Source: Rhodospirillales bacterium
GTDB taxonomy: Bacteria; Pseudomonadota; Alphaproteobacteria; Rhodospirillales; Defluviicoccaceae
Direction of reading: 5' to 3'
Assembly: GCA_007694935.1 (NCBI GenBank)
Contig: REES01000139.1
Location: 22,593-86,592, forward strand
Length of the DNA: 64,000 nucleotides
Each line of letters starts with the position of its first letter. Within the stretch, counting starts at the first letter, position 1. The position numbers and the translations under genes are program-made. Under the pieces are notes generated by a model. The model saw nothing but the letters and a program-made list of their open reading frames with translations. It had not been told where the DNA came from and made no database searches. This document shows, one piece after another, positions 1 to 10,574 of this stretch.

Positions 1-210
1 TTCGGCGGCAGCCCATTCTCCGACTTCAAACAGGAGCTCGCCGATCGCGCCGTCGCCGCCCTCGCCCCGATCACCGCCGAGGTCAACCGGCTGATGGCCG
101 ATCCCGAAACGCTGGACAGCATCCTCCGCAGCGGCGCCGAGCGCGCCCGAGCCCTGGCGGCACCGGTGCTGGACGAGGTGTACCGGGCCATCGGCTTTCT
201 GCAAACCTGA
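1..210 (+). CDS. trpS: Tryptophan--tRNA ligase, C-terminal end (partial)
   Basis: The frame is open from the first base of the window and closes at TGA 208-210, giving the last 69 residues. The sequence (GGSPFSDFKQELAD... then an alpha-helical tail ending RAIGFLQT) matches the C-terminal helical region of bacterial tryptophanyl-tRNA synthetase, which charges tRNA-Trp in the cytoplasm. The catalytic HIGH/KMSKS part lies outside the window, so the call depends on this tail alone. The next gene (Nfu-type) follows on the same strand after about 137 bp. Confidence 0.8.
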   Translation, partial: FGGSPFSDFKQELADRAVAALAPITAEVNRLMADPETLDSILRSGAERARALAAPVLDEVYRAIGFLQT

Positions 211-347
211 GCGGCGGGTGGGGTTGACGGGACGACCGCGCAGCCTTGATCCGCTGCTGCCACGGGACCATGTGCTTGGAACCGATCTTCGGCGAGGTAA
301 ACCAGGGGGCTGCGCGCGCCCTATCGCGGCCACACATGAGGTAGTCC

Positions 348-905
348 ATGTTCATTCAGACTGAAGTGACGCCAAACCCCTCGACCCTCAAGTTCCTGCC
401 GGGGCGCGACGTCATGGGCAGCGGCACCGCCAACTTCCCGGGCCCGGAGGACGCGGCCCGCTCGCCCCTCGCCATGCGGCTGTTCGCCATCGACGGCGTG
501 TCCGGTGTCTTTCTCGGCCAGGACTTTGTCACCGTCACCAAGATGGGCTCGGGCGACTGGAATGTCCTGAAGCCGCATATTCTGGCGGCGATCATGGACC
601 ACTTCACCGCCGGTGACGCGGTGATGCTGGAGGGTGCCGGCGGGGATGGCGAATTGGCCGATGCCGACGCCGATGATGAGATCTCTGCCCAGATCAAGGA
701 ACTGCTGGAGACCCGGGTGCGTCCCGCGGTGGCCCAGGATGGCGGCGACATCATCTTCCGCGGGTTCGAGGACGGCATCGTCTACCTGCACATGCAGGGG
801 TCGTGTGCCGGCTGCCCGAGTTCGACGGCAACCCTGAAACACGGCATCGAGAACATGCTGCGCTACTATATTCCCGATGTCGTCGAGGTGCGCTCGGTCG
901 ACTGA
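348..905 (+). CDS. NifU/Nfu-family iron-sulfur cluster carrier
   Basis: This 185-residue protein has the two-domain layout of alphaproteobacterial/mitochondrial Nfu1. An N-terminal Nfu_N domain (about residues 1-90, starting MFIQTEVTPNPSTLKFLPG) is joined by a short acidic linker (about 100-112, DADADD) to a C-terminal NifU domain (about 113-183). The cluster-binding CxxC is at Cys153 and Cys156 in GSCAGCPSS. Known Nfu proteins bind a [4Fe-4S] cluster between two monomers and pass it to client enzymes. The ATG at 348 is the natural start because it begins the conserved Nfu_N motif. No other Fe-S assembly gene is nearby. Confidence 0.93.
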   Translation: MFIQTEVTPNPSTLKFLPGRDVMGSGTANFPGPEDAARSPLAMRLFAIDGVSGVFLGQDFVTVTKMGSGDWNVLKPHILAAIMDHFTAGDAVMLEGAGGDGELADADADDEISAQIKELLETRVRPAVAQDGGDIIFRGFEDGIVYLHMQGSCAGCPSSTATLKHGIENMLRYYIPDVVEVRSVD

Positions 906-1010
906 CGCCGGCTCCCTGTCCGGCTGCCGGCGCAGCGGCTCAACCGGAATCCTTGCTCCCCCTACCCTCGGCGGCGCGATCCCGCGGCCGTCATCCGGCA
1001 CGGTGTGACC

Positions 1011-1604
1011 ATGGTGGATTCAGCAGTATCAGCCGAAGCCCTGGATATCCTGTTCCGGGAGGCTCGCACGCATGTCTCCTGGCGGCCCGAGCCGGTGCCC
1101 GAGTCGGTCCTGCGGGCGGCGTGGGACTTGGCCAAGATGGGGCCGACCAGCGCCAACTGCAGCCCGGCGCGAATCACGTTCGTCGTGTCGCGCGAGGCCA
1201 AGGAGCGGCTCAAGCCCTGCCTGATGGAAGGAAATGTCGAGAAGACGATGACCGCGCCGGCGACCGCGATCATCGGCTACGATCTCGCCTTCCATGACCG
1301 ACTGCCGGAGCTGTACAAGGCGGCCGACGCGCGGTCCTGGTTCGCCGGCAACGACGAGCTGATCCGCTCCACCGCCTTTCGCAACGGATCCCTCCAGGGC
1401 GCCTACTTCATCCTCGCGGCCCGCGCGATGGGATTGGATTGCGGGCCGATGTCCGGGTTCGACAACGCCAAGGTGGACGCGGAATTCTTCGCCGGTACCA
1501 CCATCCGGTCGAATTTTCTCTGCAATCTCGGCCACGGAGACGGCGCCCGGAGCCGTCCCCGCGACTGGCGTCTGCCGTTTGAGGAGGCATGCAAGGTCGT
1601 CTAG
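1011..1604 (+). CDS. Nitroreductase family protein, RutE/HadB-like
   Basis: About 197 residues from ATG 1011 (an in-frame GTG lies two codons upstream at 1005). The protein is a short FMN-dependent nitroreductase of the malonic-semialdehyde-reductase (RutE) type. The family features seen are the N-terminal LFREARTHxSW segment, the flavin-contact region KMGPTSANCSPARI and the C-terminal half with ARAMGLDCGPMSGFD. RutE proteins reduce 3-oxopropanoate in pyrimidine breakdown, but no other rut gene is present here, so the physiological substrate is unknown. It converges on pnp, with a hairpin between the two genes. Confidence 0.82.
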   Translation: MVDSAVSAEALDILFREARTHVSWRPEPVPESVLRAAWDLAKMGPTSANCSPARITFVVSREAKERLKPCLMEGNVEKTMTAPATAIIGYDLAFHDRLPELYKAADARSWFAGNDELIRSTAFRNGSLQGAYFILAARAMGLDCGPMSGFDNAKVDAEFFAGTTIRSNFLCNLGHGDGARSRPRDWRLPFEEACKVV

Positions 1605-1617
1605 CAGTCTCTTCCTT

Positions 1618-1657
1618 CGGGGTGTCAGTGGCAATCAATCAGGCCTCCGACACCCCG
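1618..1657. terminator. Hairpin between convergent nitroreductase gene and pnp
   Basis: A perfect 9-bp inverted repeat, CGGGGTGTC at 1618-1626 and GACACCCCG at 1649-1657, with a 22-nt loop, lies just past the nitroreductase stop and just past the pnp stop. There is no T-run on either side, so it is more likely a shared RNA 3'-end stabiliser or a weak bidirectional terminator than a classical intrinsic terminator. Confidence 0.5.
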
Positions 1658-1662
1658 CCTCG

Positions 1663-3813
1663 TCAGCTCGAGGTGGCGGCGTCGTCCTTGGAGCGTTCCT
1701 GCCCGGTGGTCTGGTCCACTGCCCGCATGGACAGCTTGACCTTGCCGCGGTCGTCGATCCCGATCAGCTTGACCTTGACGGTATCGCCCACCTGGACGAC
1801 GTCGGTGACCTTGCCGACCCGCTGGGGCGCCAGTTCACTGATGTGGACGAGACCGTCGCGGCTGCCGAGGAAGTTGACGAACGCCCCGAAATCGACGGTC
1901 TTGACCACCCGTCCGGTGTAGATCGCCCCCACCTCCGGGTCCGCCGCGATGCCGCGGATCCATTCGATCGCGGCATCGGCCGAGCGCTGGTCGACCGCAG
2001 CCACCTTCACCGTACCGTCGTCCTCCAGGTCGATGCGAGCCCCCGTCACCTCGCATATCTCCCGGATTATCTTGCCGCCGGGACCGATCACCTCGCGGAT
2101 TTTATCCTTGTTGATGTGGATGATGGTGATCCGCGGCGCCGTCTGGCTCACCTGGTCGCGCGGCAGGGTGATGGCCTGGGCCATCTCCGACAGGATATGC
2201 AGCCGCCCCTCCCGGGCCTGCTCCAACGCCTGTCCCATGATCGCCTCGGTGATGGAAGTGATCTTGATGTCCATCTGCAGCGCCGTCACGCCAGCGACGG
2301 TGCCGGCCACCTTGAAATCCATGTCGCCCAGGTGGTCTTCGTCGCCGAGAATGTCGGACAGGACGACGAAATCGTCACCTTCCTTGATCAGGCCCATGGC
2401 GATGCCGGCCACCGGCTGCTTCAACGGCACGCCCGAGTCCATCATCGACAGGGAAGCGCCGCACACCGTCGCCATCGACGATGAGCCGTTGGACTCGGTG
2501 ACCTCCGAGACCACGCGGATGGTGTAAGGAAACGCTTCCCGATCGGGGATCAGGGCGTGCAGCGAACGCCAAGCCAGCTTGCCGTGCCCCACCTCGCGCC
2601 GGCCGGTGAAGCCGAACCGCCCGGCCTCCCCCACCGAGTAAGGCGGAAAGTTGTAGTGCAGCATGAAGTGTTCCCGGTACTCGCCGGCCAGCGCATCGAC
2701 GATCTGCTCGTCCTGGCCGGTGCCGAGGGTGGTGACCACCAGCGCCTGGGTCTCTCCGCGGGTGAACAGGGCGCTGCCATGGGCGCGAGGCAGCAGGCCC
2801 ACCTCCGCCGCGATGGGACGGATCGCCTTCGGGTCCCGGCCGTCGATGCGCCGGCCCGTGGCGATGAGGTCACGCCGAACCACATCCTTCTCCAGTTCCT
2901 TGAAGACATCGTCGACATGCTGGAGCACCCACGTCTGGTCCAGTTCGGGCTCGGCCAGCAGCGCTTCGGTCACCCGTTCGCGCACCTTCTGAACCTTGTC
3001 GCGGCGGCTGGTCTTGACGGTTTCCCGGTAGGCCTCCTTGAGGTCGTCCTCGGCCATGGCACGAACCCGCTCGGCCACAGCACCGCGGCTTTCCGGGGTC
3101 ACCGGAACGTCCACCGGCTCCCGCGCGCACGCCTCGGCGAGATCGATGATCGCCCGGATCACCGGCTGCATCTGCTGATGGCCGAACATCACCGCGCCCA
3201 GCATCACCTCTTCCGGCAACTGCTTGGCTTCGGATTCCACCATCAGCACACCGGCTTCGGTGCCGGCCACGACCAGGTCCAGGTCGCTCGCAATAAGTTC
3301 GTCGATGCGTGGATTGAGCACGAAGCGCTTGTCGATGTAGCCCACCCGGCAGCCGCCGATGGGCCCGAGGAAGGGCACTCCCGAGAGGGTGAGCGCGGCC
3401 GACGTGCCGATCATCGCCGGGATATCCGGGTCGTTCTGCAGATCGTGGCACAGCACCGTCAGGATTACCTGGGTTTCGTTGCGGAAGCCCTTGGCGAACA
3501 GCGGCCGGATGGGACGATCGATGAGCCGGGAGGTCAGGACCTCCTTCTCAGCCGGCCGGCCTTCCCGCTTGAAGAAGCCGCCAGGTATCTTGCCGGCAGC
3601 GAAGCTCTTTTCCTGGTAGTGGACCGATAGCGGAAAAAAATCGAGGCCCGGTTTTGGGGCCTTGTCAAAGACCACCGTACATAGAACCTGCGATTGTCCA
3701 TATGTCGCCAAGACGGCACCATCGGCCTGTCGGGCGATCTTTCCGGTCTCCAGGACCAAAGGGCGCCCACCCCATTCCAACTCCTTGCGGAACTCTTGAA
3801 ACATGCTTTCCAT
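1663..3813 (-). CDS. pnp: Polyribonucleotide nucleotidyltransferase (PNPase)
   Basis: This 716-residue protein degrades RNA 3'-to-5' by phosphorolysis and is a degradosome partner of RNase E. The domain order is complete: two RNase PH-like domains (roughly residues 5-220 and 300-540) around an all-helical segment, then a KH domain with GxxG (GPGGKI), then an S1 domain ([21 protein letters not shown]). Its length is typical. Translation could start at 3813 or at the second Met at 3804, since the family usually begins MFxxFRKEIEWGGR and the frame reads [17 protein letters not shown]. It is the last gene of the rimP-to-pnp cluster, behind rpsO as in many proteobacteria. Confidence 0.98.
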   Translation of the reverse strand: MESMFQEFRKELEWGGRPLVLETGKIARQADGAVLATYGQSQVLCTVVFDKAPKPGLDFFPLSVHYQEKSFAAGKIPGGFFKREGRPAEKEVLTSRLIDRPIRPLFAKGFRNETQVILTVLCHDLQNDPDIPAMIGTSAALTLSGVPFLGPIGGCRVGYIDKRFVLNPRIDELIASDLDLVVAGTEAGVLMVESEAKQLPEEVMLGAVMFGHQQMQPVIRAIIDLAEACAREPVDVPVTPESRGAVAERVRAMAEDDLKEAYRETVKTSRRDKVQKVRERVTEALLAEPELDQTWVLQHVDDVFKELEKDVVRRDLIATGRRIDGRDPKAIRPIAAEVGLLPRAHGSALFTRGETQALVVTTLGTGQDEQIVDALAGEYREHFMLHYNFPPYSVGEAGRFGFTGRREVGHGKLAWRSLHALIPDREAFPYTIRVVSEVTESNGSSSMATVCGASLSMMDSGVPLKQPVAGIAMGLIKEGDDFVVLSDILGDEDHLGDMDFKVAGTVAGVTALQMDIKITSITEAIMGQALEQAREGRLHILSEMAQAITLPRDQVSQTAPRITIIHINKDKIREVIGPGGKIIREICEVTGARIDLEDDGTVKVAAVDQRSADAAIEWIRGIAADPEVGAIYTGRVVKTVDFGAFVNFLGSRDGLVHISELAPQRVGKVTDVVQVGDTVKVKLIGIDDRGKVKLSMRAVDQTTGQERSKDDAATSS

Positions 3814-3845
3814 ACCTTAGGACATTTACAGAAAAGAGTGCGGCA

Positions 3846-3868
3846 GCGGCGCAGCCGCGCGGCGCCGC
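3846..3868 (-). promoter_or_regulatory. GC-rich hairpin in the rpsO-pnp spacer
   Basis: In the 83-bp spacer between rpsO and pnp, GCGGCGC (3846-3852) and GCGCCGC (3862-3868) form a 7-bp stem with a 9-nt loop on the minus-strand transcript. A pyrimidine stretch (CTCTTTTC on the minus strand) follows about 7 nt later. In enterobacteria this spacer carries a hairpin cut by RNase III that allows PNPase autocontrol. Position and structure fit such an element here, but the function is inferred. Confidence 0.4.
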
Positions 3869-3896
3869 CTCAACGTCGCGCAAGTCGTACCGGCGG

Positions 3897-4166
3897 TCAA
3901 CGCCTGAGACCGAGCCGCTCGACCAACGTCTCGTAACGTCTGGCTTCCTTGCGCTTCAGATAGTCGAGAAGCTGCCGCCGCTGGCCGACCATCATCAGCA
4001 GACCGCGGCGGGAGTGAAAGTCCTTCTTGTGAACCTTCAAGTGCTCGGTAAGGTTGCGAATGCGTTCACTCAGAATTGCGACCTGGACTTCCGGTGAACC
4101 GGTATCGCCGGGTGCGGTGGCGTAGTCGTTGATCACTTCCTGCTTGCGCTCTGCCGTAATCGACAT
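3897..4166 (-). CDS. rpsO: 30S ribosomal protein S15
   Basis: This 89-residue protein has the full S15 pattern: [12 protein letters not shown] at the N-terminus, ...[17 protein letters not shown] and [20 protein letters not shown], which contact the 16S rRNA helix 20-22 junction. S15 is a primary binder in assembly of the 30S platform and usually represses its own mRNA. It lies 29 bp downstream of truB and ahead of pnp, the standard order. Confidence 0.99.
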   Translation of the reverse strand: MSITAERKQEVINDYATAPGDTGSPEVQVAILSERIRNLTEHLKVHKKDFHSRRGLLMMVGQRRQLLDYLKRKEARRYETLVERLGLRR

Positions 4167-4195
4167 CGAATGCTCCGTCGGTCATAGACCATCAG

Positions 4196-5122
4196 TCAAA
4201 GATTGAGAACCCGCAGCGGCCGTATCTCGCCACCTTTGATGTGCGCCAGGGCCACCGGTTTGTCTTCGGCCATGGCACACACCACGCTGTCCCGGGTCAC
4301 CACCTGATAGGGAGACCGTTGTGCCACGGGGAGGACGGCGATCGCCTGACCGCGTTGCAGCTTCCGTGCTTCCACCACAGTGACGGTCACCGCCGGGATG
4401 TCGGCCAGCGCCGCCGCCACCGGAAGCACCACCTGCAAAGCCGCCTCACTATGCCCAAGTGCCTGAAGCTTATCCAGCGCTATTGCGTCCCGTTCCCCGA
4501 ACGGGCCGACTGCGGTCCGCCGCAATCCCACGACGTGGCCAACCGTACCCACCGCTTCGGCAATGTCGCGGGCCAGCGCCCGCATGTAGGCGCCCTTGCC
4601 GCAGACCACGGCGAACTCCGCGTGATCACGGTCGGGCATACCCACCAGCTCGATGCGCTCGATCACCACCGGCCGCGCCTTCAGCACCACGGGAACATCA
4701 TCCCGGGCCAACGCATACGCTCGCCGGCCATCGACCTTGATCGCCGAGTAGACGGGTGGAACCTGATCGATGGTCCCGGTGAAGGCGGCCAAGGCCTGCT
4801 CCAACGCCTTCGCATCGGGCCGCGCCTCGGAACGCGCGATCACCTGCCCCTCCGCATCATCGGTGTCCCGCCGCTCACCCCAGCGCACGGTAAACCGGTA
4901 TGACTTGCTGCCATCCACCAGGTAAGGGATGGTCTTGGTCGCCTCGCCCAGCGCCACCGGCAGCACCCCGGTGGCCAGCGGATCCAGCGTCCCGCTGTGT
5001 CCGGCCTTGGCCGCTCCGGTCGCCCGTCTCACCGCCGCCACGACCGCGACCGAGGTGACCTCCCTCGGCTTGTCAACGACCACCCAGCCATGAACCGGCC
5101 GGCCGCCGCGCCTACGGCCCAT
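4196..5122 (-). CDS. truB: tRNA pseudouridine(55) synthase
   Basis: About 308 residues from ATG 5122 (MGRRRGGRPVHGWVVVDKP). TruB makes pseudouridine 55 in the T-loop of tRNAs. The catalytic Asp is in the family motif HSGTLDPLATGVLP (Asp about residue 47), followed by the RxDTDDAEG-type substrate loop and a C-terminal PUA-like part ending in RPLRVLNL. The frame stays open far upstream, but the family start is at VHGWVVVDKP, and ATG 5122 overlaps the rbfA stop by 11 bp, which suggests translational coupling. An in-frame ATG at 5137 is an alternative. Confidence 0.96.
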   Translation of the reverse strand: MGRRRGGRPVHGWVVVDKPREVTSVAVVAAVRRATGAAKAGHSGTLDPLATGVLPVALGEATKTIPYLVDGSKSYRFTVRWGERRDTDDAEGQVIARSEARPDAKALEQALAAFTGTIDQVPPVYSAIKVDGRRAYALARDDVPVVLKARPVVIERIELVGMPDRDHAEFAVVCGKGAYMRALARDIAEAVGTVGHVVGLRRTAVGPFGERDAIALDKLQALGHSEAALQVVLPVAAALADIPAVTVTVVEARKLQRGQAIAVLPVAQRSPYQVVTRDSVVCAMAEDKPVALAHIKGGEIRPLRVLNL

Positions 5123-5537
5123 CACCGTCCTCCGCATCGGCGTCCCGCTTGCGTGCCGACAGGTCCCGCGCCACCCCGGGGTCGCGCAGCAAGGACTCAA
5201 TGTGCTGGGCTTCGTCGAACGACTGGTCGGCACGGAACTGGAGTTCGGGAACACGCTTGAAAGGAAACGCCGCCGCGAGTCGCCGCCGCAAATAGGGCCG
5301 GGCCCGCTCCAGTGCAGCCAAGACCGGCGCGGTATCCCCGCCGCCAAGCGGGAACACGTAGACGGTGGCGTGGCGCAACGCCGCATCCATGCGCACCTCG
5401 GTGACGGTCACCGGCAGGTTGCCCAGCCCCGGGTCGCGCACTTCGCCCTTTTCGAACAGATCGGCCAATACATGCCGGACCGCCTCGCCGACCCGGAACG
5501 GGCGTTGGCCGGCGGTGCCACCACCCTTCAGCGGCAT
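5112..5537 (-). CDS. rbfA: Ribosome-binding factor A
   Basis: This 141-residue KH-fold protein is required for maturation of the 16S rRNA 5' end and of the 30S subunit at low temperature. Family features are RPFRVGEAVRHVLADLF near the N-terminus, the VTVTEVRMDAALRHATVYVFPLG strands (split by a central helix) and FKRVPELQFRADQSFDEAQHIESLL near the end. The highly charged C-terminal tail is typical of alphaproteobacterial RbfA. It sits between infB (63-bp gap) and truB (11-bp overlap). Confidence 0.95.
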   Translation of the reverse strand: MPLKGGGTAGQRPFRVGEAVRHVLADLFEKGEVRDPGLGNLPVTVTEVRMDAALRHATVYVFPLGGGDTAPVLAALERARPYLRRRLAAAFPFKRVPELQFRADQSFDEAQHIESLLRDPGVARDLSARKRDADAEDGDGP

Positions 5538-5600
5538 CGCTTCCTCCCTTTCGTCACGACCTTAGAGAAGCGGCCCACGCCGCGAAGTACAGCCCCGGGA

Positions 5601-8210
5601 TCAGAGCTGACGGGCGACTTCCTGAACCTCGAAACACTCGATCACGTCGCCGACCTGGATGTCCTGGTAATTGGCCAGGGCCACGCCACAATCGTAGCCT
5701 TCACGGACCTCACGGACATCGTCCTTGAACCGCTTCAGCTGGGACAGATCGCCCTCGTGGATCACCACGTCGTCGCGCAGCAACCGCACCTTGGCGCCGC
5801 GCCGGATCACCCCCTCGGTCACCATGCAGCCGGCCACCTTGCCCACCTTGGTAATGGCGAACACCTGGCGGACCTGAGCGTAACCGAGAATGTTCTCCCG
5901 GAGTTGCGGCGACAGCAGACCCGACAGCACCTGCCGCATGTCGTCAACCAGGTCATAGATGATCGAGTAATAGCGCACCTCGACCCCGTCCCGTTTGGCG
6001 AGCTCGCGGGCTTGCGGGTTGGCACGCACGTTGAAGCCGACGATGATCCCATCGGAGGCTCGGGCCAGCGTGATATCGGATTCGCTGATGCCGCCGACGC
6101 CGGAGTGCAGCACCTGCACACTGACCTCGTCGGTGGCCAGCTTTTCGAGCGCCCCGCAGATGGCCTCGGCCGACCCGTGCACGTCGGCCTTCACGACCAC
6201 TGCCAACGTCTTGGCCTCGCCCTCGCGAATCCGCTCGAACATCTGCTCGAACGTGGTCCGCTTCGCCGCGGCGGCGGTGCGCAGGTCCCGCTGCTTGCGC
6301 TGGCGGAACTCGGTCACTTCGCGCGCCCGCGCCTCGCTGTCGACCACCGCCACCTCATCACCGGCCGCAGGAGTCCCGTTCAAGCCGAGCACCTCGACCG
6401 GGACGCTCGGCCCGGCGGATTCCAAAGCCGTCCCACCGGCATCCGTCAACCCGCGCACCCGACCCCACTCGCTCCCTGCAACGAAGATCTCGCCCACCTT
6501 GAGGCTGCCCCGCTGAACCAGGACGGTTGCAACGGAACCCCGCCCGCGCTCCACCCGGCTCTCGATGATCACACCTTCGGCCGGGCGATCCGGATTGGAC
6601 TTCAGATCCAACACCTCCGCCTGCAGGAGAATCGCTTCGACCAGCTTGTCCAGGTTGGCGCCGGTCTTCGCCGAAACCTCCACCGACAGGGTTTCTCCGC
6701 CGACGTCTTCGGTGACCACGTCGTGCTGCAGCAGTTCGTTGCGGACCCGGAGCGGGTTCGCGTCCGGCCGGTCCATCTTGTTGATGGCAACGATGATCGG
6801 CACCTTGGCCGCCTTGGCGTGGCGGATCGCCTCGATGGTCTGAGGCATCACCCCGTCGTCGGCGGCGACCACCAGGACCACAATGTCCGTCGCATTGGCG
6901 CCGCGGGCGCGCATTTCGGTGAAGGCCTCGTGGCCCGGCGTGTCGATGAAGGTGACCTGCTCGCCACCGGCGAGGGTGATCTGGTAAGCACCGATGTGCT
7001 GGGTAATGCCGCCTGCTTCATGGGCGGCCACATCGGTCCGACGCAGCGCATCCAGCAGCGAGGTCTTGCCGTGGTCGACGTGGCCCATCACGGTGACCAC
7101 CGGGGCGCGCGGCTTCAGGTTGGCCTCGGCGTCTTCGTCACCCTTGAGCCCGATTTCCACATCGGCCTCGCTCACCCGCTTGACGTTGTGACCGAACTCG
7201 GTGGCGAGCAACTCCGCCGTGTCGGCATCGATGGCCTGGTTGAGGGTCGCCATCACCCCCATGCGCATCAGCGCCTTGATGACATCGGCACTGCGCTCGG
7301 CCATCCGGTTGGAAAGATCCTGGACCGTGATGGTCTCCGGAATGACCACGTCACGGACCACCTTGTGAAGATCGCCGGCTTCGCCGAAGCGCTGCTTGTT
7401 GCGCTCCTTCTCCCGGGCCCGGCGGACGGCCGCAAGGCTTCGCACCCGCTCGGTACGGTCCTCCAGCGCTTCGGTGACCGTCAACCTGCCGGCACGCCGA
7501 CGCGGTTCGCCCTTGCGGGGCGCTGCCGGGGCGGGTCGCCGCACCTCGGTGCGGGCCGTCCGCTTGGCCCGGCTCTCCTCGTCGCCAGCGGCTTCCGCTT
7601 CCTTGAGCGCCTCGGCGCGGGGCGGCCCCGCCTTCGGCTTCTCGGCAACGGCAGCCGGCTGAGCCTCGACCGGCGGCGCAGGTTCCGGCTCCACGGCCGG
7701 CGGCTCCGGCGCCGGTGCCTCGGTGATCGCCTCGGCCGCCGCCGGCTCGGGCCGTTCCGCCGCCTCGCTCTCGCCGGTCTCGGCAGGCGCTTCGGGAGGG
7801 GTTCCCGGCGGCGCTTCCGGCGCCGTAACGGGAGGCAGCACCTCAGCCTCGGCCTCGTGCTCCACGCGGTCCAGCACCGCCGCCTGAGCCTCATCGGCAC
7901 GAAACGCATCCTGAAGCGCGCGCGCCCGTGAAGCCTTCTCAGCCGTGGTCAGGCCGACCGCCGACCGCTCGCGCATCTTCGCCTCATCGCGGCCGGCCAC
8001 GGCACCATCGGCCCCGGTTTTAGCCATCTTGCCACGCGCATCCGGCGCATAGGTGCGCTTCTTGCGCACCTCGACCCGGACCATTTTCGATCGGCCATGG
8101 GAAAAGCTCTGGCGCACCTGCCCGGTCTCGACGGTTTTCTTCAACTCGAGCTTGCGAACCGGGCGATCGTCTTCCGGCTTGTTGTCGCTGTCTTCCATAC
8201 TCTCCGACAT
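5601..8210 (-). CDS. infB: Translation initiation factor IF-2
   Basis: About 869 residues from ATG 8210 ([15 protein letters not shown]). IF-2 is the GTPase that brings fMet-tRNA to the 30S subunit and promotes subunit joining. The N-terminal third is a low-complexity, Ala/Pro/Glu-rich region with an Arg-rich IF2_N-like segment. The G domain starts near residue 370 with [14 protein letters not shown] (G1), DTPGHEAF (G3) and NKMD (G4). The C-terminal IF2 domains end in [11 protein letters not shown]. The frame extends upstream, but the sequence there is not IF-2-like. It follows ylxR by 53 bp. Confidence 0.98.
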   Translation of the reverse strand: MSESMEDSDNKPEDDRPVRKLELKKTVETGQVRQSFSHGRSKMVRVEVRKKRTYAPDARGKMAKTGADGAVAGRDEAKMRERSAVGLTTAEKASRARALQDAFRADEAQAAVLDRVEHEAEAEVLPPVTAPEAPPGTPPEAPAETGESEAAERPEPAAAEAITEAPAPEPPAVEPEPAPPVEAQPAAVAEKPKAGPPRAEALKEAEAAGDEESRAKRTARTEVRRPAPAAPRKGEPRRRAGRLTVTEALEDRTERVRSLAAVRRAREKERNKQRFGEAGDLHKVVRDVVIPETITVQDLSNRMAERSADVIKALMRMGVMATLNQAIDADTAELLATEFGHNVKRVSEADVEIGLKGDEDAEANLKPRAPVVTVMGHVDHGKTSLLDALRRTDVAAHEAGGITQHIGAYQITLAGGEQVTFIDTPGHEAFTEMRARGANATDIVVLVVAADDGVMPQTIEAIRHAKAAKVPIIVAINKMDRPDANPLRVRNELLQHDVVTEDVGGETLSVEVSAKTGANLDKLVEAILLQAEVLDLKSNPDRPAEGVIIESRVERGRGSVATVLVQRGSLKVGEIFVAGSEWGRVRGLTDAGGTALESAGPSVPVEVLGLNGTPAAGDEVAVVDSEARAREVTEFRQRKQRDLRTAAAAKRTTFEQMFERIREGEAKTLAVVVKADVHGSAEAICGALEKLATDEVSVQVLHSGVGGISESDITLARASDGIIVGFNVRANPQARELAKRDGVEVRYYSIIYDLVDDMRQVLSGLLSPQLRENILGYAQVRQVFAITKVGKVAGCMVTEGVIRRGAKVRLLRDDVVIHEGDLSQLKRFKDDVREVREGYDCGVALANYQDIQVGDVIECFEVQEVARQL

Positions 8211-8263
8211 CTCAACTCTATCGGCCTGTCGGCCTTCGTTGTCCTGTCCAACTCCGTCAGAAC

Positions 8264-8908
8264 TCAGGAGGTCGTCGCCCGGAACCCGGCCAATCGCTGA
8301 CCTTCGCGGTCGATCCTGTCTGCCAGCCGTCCGGGCTCGATCGCCACGTGCACGGCGTGTTCCCGTCCCGCGGCGGCACCGAGTTCGCCGGCGGTCAAGG
8401 CGGTCACAACGGGCACGGCGCCGGCAAGCGACCCCATCTTGGCGCGCCCCGCCGCTCCCGCATCGGCAGCACACAGCAGCAGGCCGACGCGCCCCGACCG
8501 TAGCCAGTCACGGACCTTTTCAAAGCCCTGAACCGCTTGCCCCGCCCGGCGCGCCAATGCCACGAGGTTGATACACCGCCGCGCCAGCAACAGTTCCGTC
8601 CGCTCGACCACATCCGACGGGATCAGGACGGAGGCGCGGGCCGCCCTTGCAAAAAGGTTCCTCGAACACGCCTTCTTAAGCGCATCTTTGTCCGCGCTCA
8701 ACCAAAATCCCCGGCCGGGCAACCGCTCGTCCACATCCGGGACAAGCGCACCGCCGCCATCGACGACAAAACGGATCATCCTGGCCTTGGGAAGGACCCC
8801 GCCACCGGCCAAGCAACGCCGCATCGAATCGTGCGCCGCGTCAGCGTCTTGCGCCTCATGGCGCTGCCTGTTGCGGCCGCCGCGGAGCTTTGCCGTTGCT
8901 GTTGCCAT
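8264..8908 (-). CDS. YlxR (DUF448) - L7Ae fusion RNA-binding protein
   Basis: About 214 residues from ATG 8908 ([16 protein letters not shown]). The first ~100 residues are a YlxR/DUF448 domain ([21 protein letters not shown] ... [16 protein letters not shown]), a small RNA-binding domain usually encoded between nusA and infB. The second half (about 115-200) has the L7Ae/L30e pattern ([34 protein letters not shown]), a kink-turn RNA binder. In Firmicutes these are two separate genes (ylxR and ylxQ); here they form one chain. Position between nusA (28-bp gap) and infB supports a role in rRNA or ribosome biology. The exact RNA target is unknown. Confidence 0.88.
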   Translation of the reverse strand: MATATAKLRGGRNRQRHEAQDADAAHDSMRRCLAGGGVLPKARMIRFVVDGGGALVPDVDERLPGRGFWLSADKDALKKACSRNLFARAARASVLIPSDVVERTELLLARRCINLVALARRAGQAVQGFEKVRDWLRSGRVGLLLCAADAGAAGRAKMGSLAGAVPVVTALTAGELGAAAGREHAVHVAIEPGRLADRIDREGQRLAGFRATTS

Positions 8909-8936
8909 CGCCGACCGCTTTCCGATCCCCGACGGC

Positions 8937-10574
8937 TCACGACCGAGGCCCGGGCTCAGCGACCGCGCCGGGCGGTGGCCCGGCGATCGGGGTCGCTTCC
9001 GGCTGAGGCTCCGGTTCACCCTCAGCGTCAGCCTCAGCCTCAGCCTCACCGTCGAACCAGTGCGCTCTGGCCGCCATGATGACCTCGTTGGCCTGGGATA
9101 GGGTGAGCGACGAAGGCGGCAGCATCTCCAGCAGTTCGTCCCCAGCGAGGTCGGCGAGATCATCCAAGGTCTTGACCCCGTTCTCGGCCAGCGCGACCAC
9201 CATAGCAGGTTTCAGTCCGGTAAACTGCGCCAACTCGTCCGTCACACCCAATTCGACCCGGCGCTTCTCCATCGCCTCGTCGCGGCTCGCAATGAACGAC
9301 CGCGCCCGTTCCCGCAACTCCGTGGCGATATCTTCATCGAACCCTTCGATCTCGCTGATGTCCTCCAGGGGCACCAAGGCGACCTCCTCCACGTCGGTGA
9401 AGCCCTCCGTGACCAGGAGATGGGCAATCACGTCATCGACATTGAGGGCGTCGATGAAGGTCTGGGAACGGGCATGGAACTCCTCGTTCCGACGCTGCGA
9501 TTCCTCTTCCTCGGTCAGGATGTCGATGTCCCAGCCGGTGAGCTGGGAGGCCAAGCGGACATTCTGGCCGCGCCGGCCGATGGCAAGGCTCAACTGGTCG
9601 TCGGGAACCACCACCTCGATGCGCCCGGCCTCCTCGTCCAGGACCACCTTGGCTACCTCCGCCGGTGCCAGCGCGTTGACCACGAACGTGGCCGGGTCCG
9701 GCGACCACTGGATGATGTCGATCTTCTCGCCCTGCAACTCCCCCACCACGGTCTGGACCCGCGAGCCACGCATGCCGATGCAGGGTCCCACCGGATCGAT
9801 GCCGGAATCATGGGATGTCACGGCGATCTTGGCGCGTGAACCCGGATCACGAGCCACCGCCTTGATCTCGATGATACCTTCGTAGATCTCGGGAACCTCC
9901 TGGGCGAACAGCTTGGCCATGAAGCGCGGATGGGTGCGCGACAGAAAGATCTGCGGGCCCCGCAGCTCTTCGCGCACGTCCAGGATATAAGCGCGAACCC
10001 GATCGCCGGTGTTCAGGTGCTCCCGCGGGATCGACTCCTCCCGGCGGAGAACCGCCTCGGCCCGGCCGAGATCGACGATGATATTGCCGAACTCGATGCG
10101 CTTCACGAGCCCGTGCACGATCTCCCCGACCCGGTCCTTGTACTCCTCGTACTGGCGCTTGCGCTCCGCATCCCGGACCTTCTGAACAATCACCTGCTTG
10201 GCGGTCTGGGCGGCGATCCGGCCGAAATCGATCGGCGGCAACGGGTCGACCAGCAAGTCGCCCAGCTTGGCATCGGGATGCCGCCGACGGGCGGTGGTCA
10301 GCGACACCTGGGTCGCCTCATTCTCCACCGTCTCGACCACCTCGAGGTAGCGAGCGAGGGTGATCTCCCCCGATGACCGGTCGATCCGGGCGCGGATGTC
10401 ATGCTCGTGCCCATATTTGGACCGGCCGGCCTTCTGGATCGCCTGCTCCATGGCCTCCAGAACCTCGTCGCGGTCGATGTTCTTGTCGCGGGCTACGGTG
10501 TCGGCCACCTGCAAGAGCTCGGGGCGGGCGTGCACCGCCTCCACGTCACTCGACGTCCGGCTGATCGGCTTCAC
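8937..10574 (-). CDS. nusA: Transcription termination/antitermination protein NusA
   Basis: This 545-residue protein binds RNA polymerase and nascent RNA, controlling pausing, termination and rRNA antitermination. In order, it shows an N-terminal polymerase-binding domain (to about residue 130), an S1 domain ([16 protein letters not shown]), tandem KH domains ([18 protein letters not shown] and [18 protein letters not shown]) and two C-terminal helix-hairpin-helix acidic repeats ([14 protein letters not shown] and [13 protein letters not shown]). The acidic, Pro-rich tail after residue 515 is variable. Its start overlaps the rimP stop by 4 bp (ATGA), indicating coupled translation. Confidence 0.98.
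   Translation of the reverse strand: MKPISRTSSDVEAVHARPELLQVADTVARDKNIDRDEVLEAMEQAIQKAGRSKYGHEHDIRARIDRSSGEITLARYLEVVETVENEATQVSLTTARRRHPDAKLGDLLVDPLPPIDFGRIAAQTAKQVIVQKVRDAERKRQYEEYKDRVGEIVHGLVKRIEFGNIIVDLGRAEAVLRREESIPREHLNTGDRVRAYILDVREELRGPQIFLSRTHPRFMAKLFAQEVPEIYEGIIEIKAVARDPGSRAKIAVTSHDSGIDPVGPCIGMRGSRVQTVVGELQGEKIDIIQWSPDPATFVVNALAPAEVAKVVLDEEAGRIEVVVPDDQLSLAIGRRGQNVRLASQLTGWDIDILTEEEESQRRNEEFHARSQTFIDALNVDDVIAHLLVTEGFTDVEEVALVPLEDISEIEGFDEDIATELRERARSFIASRDEAMEKRRVELGVTDELAQFTGLKPAMVVALAENGVKTLDDLADLAGDELLEMLPPSSLTLSQANEVIMAARAHWFDGEAEAEADAEGEPEPQPEATPIAGPPPGAVAEPGPRS

Noticed and set aside
5202..7931. A 909-codon open frame on the plus strand opposite infB and rbfA
   Set aside because: It is His/Leu/Gly/Arg-rich, matches no family and is antisense to the unmistakable infB and rbfA genes. 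High GC leaves such frames open.
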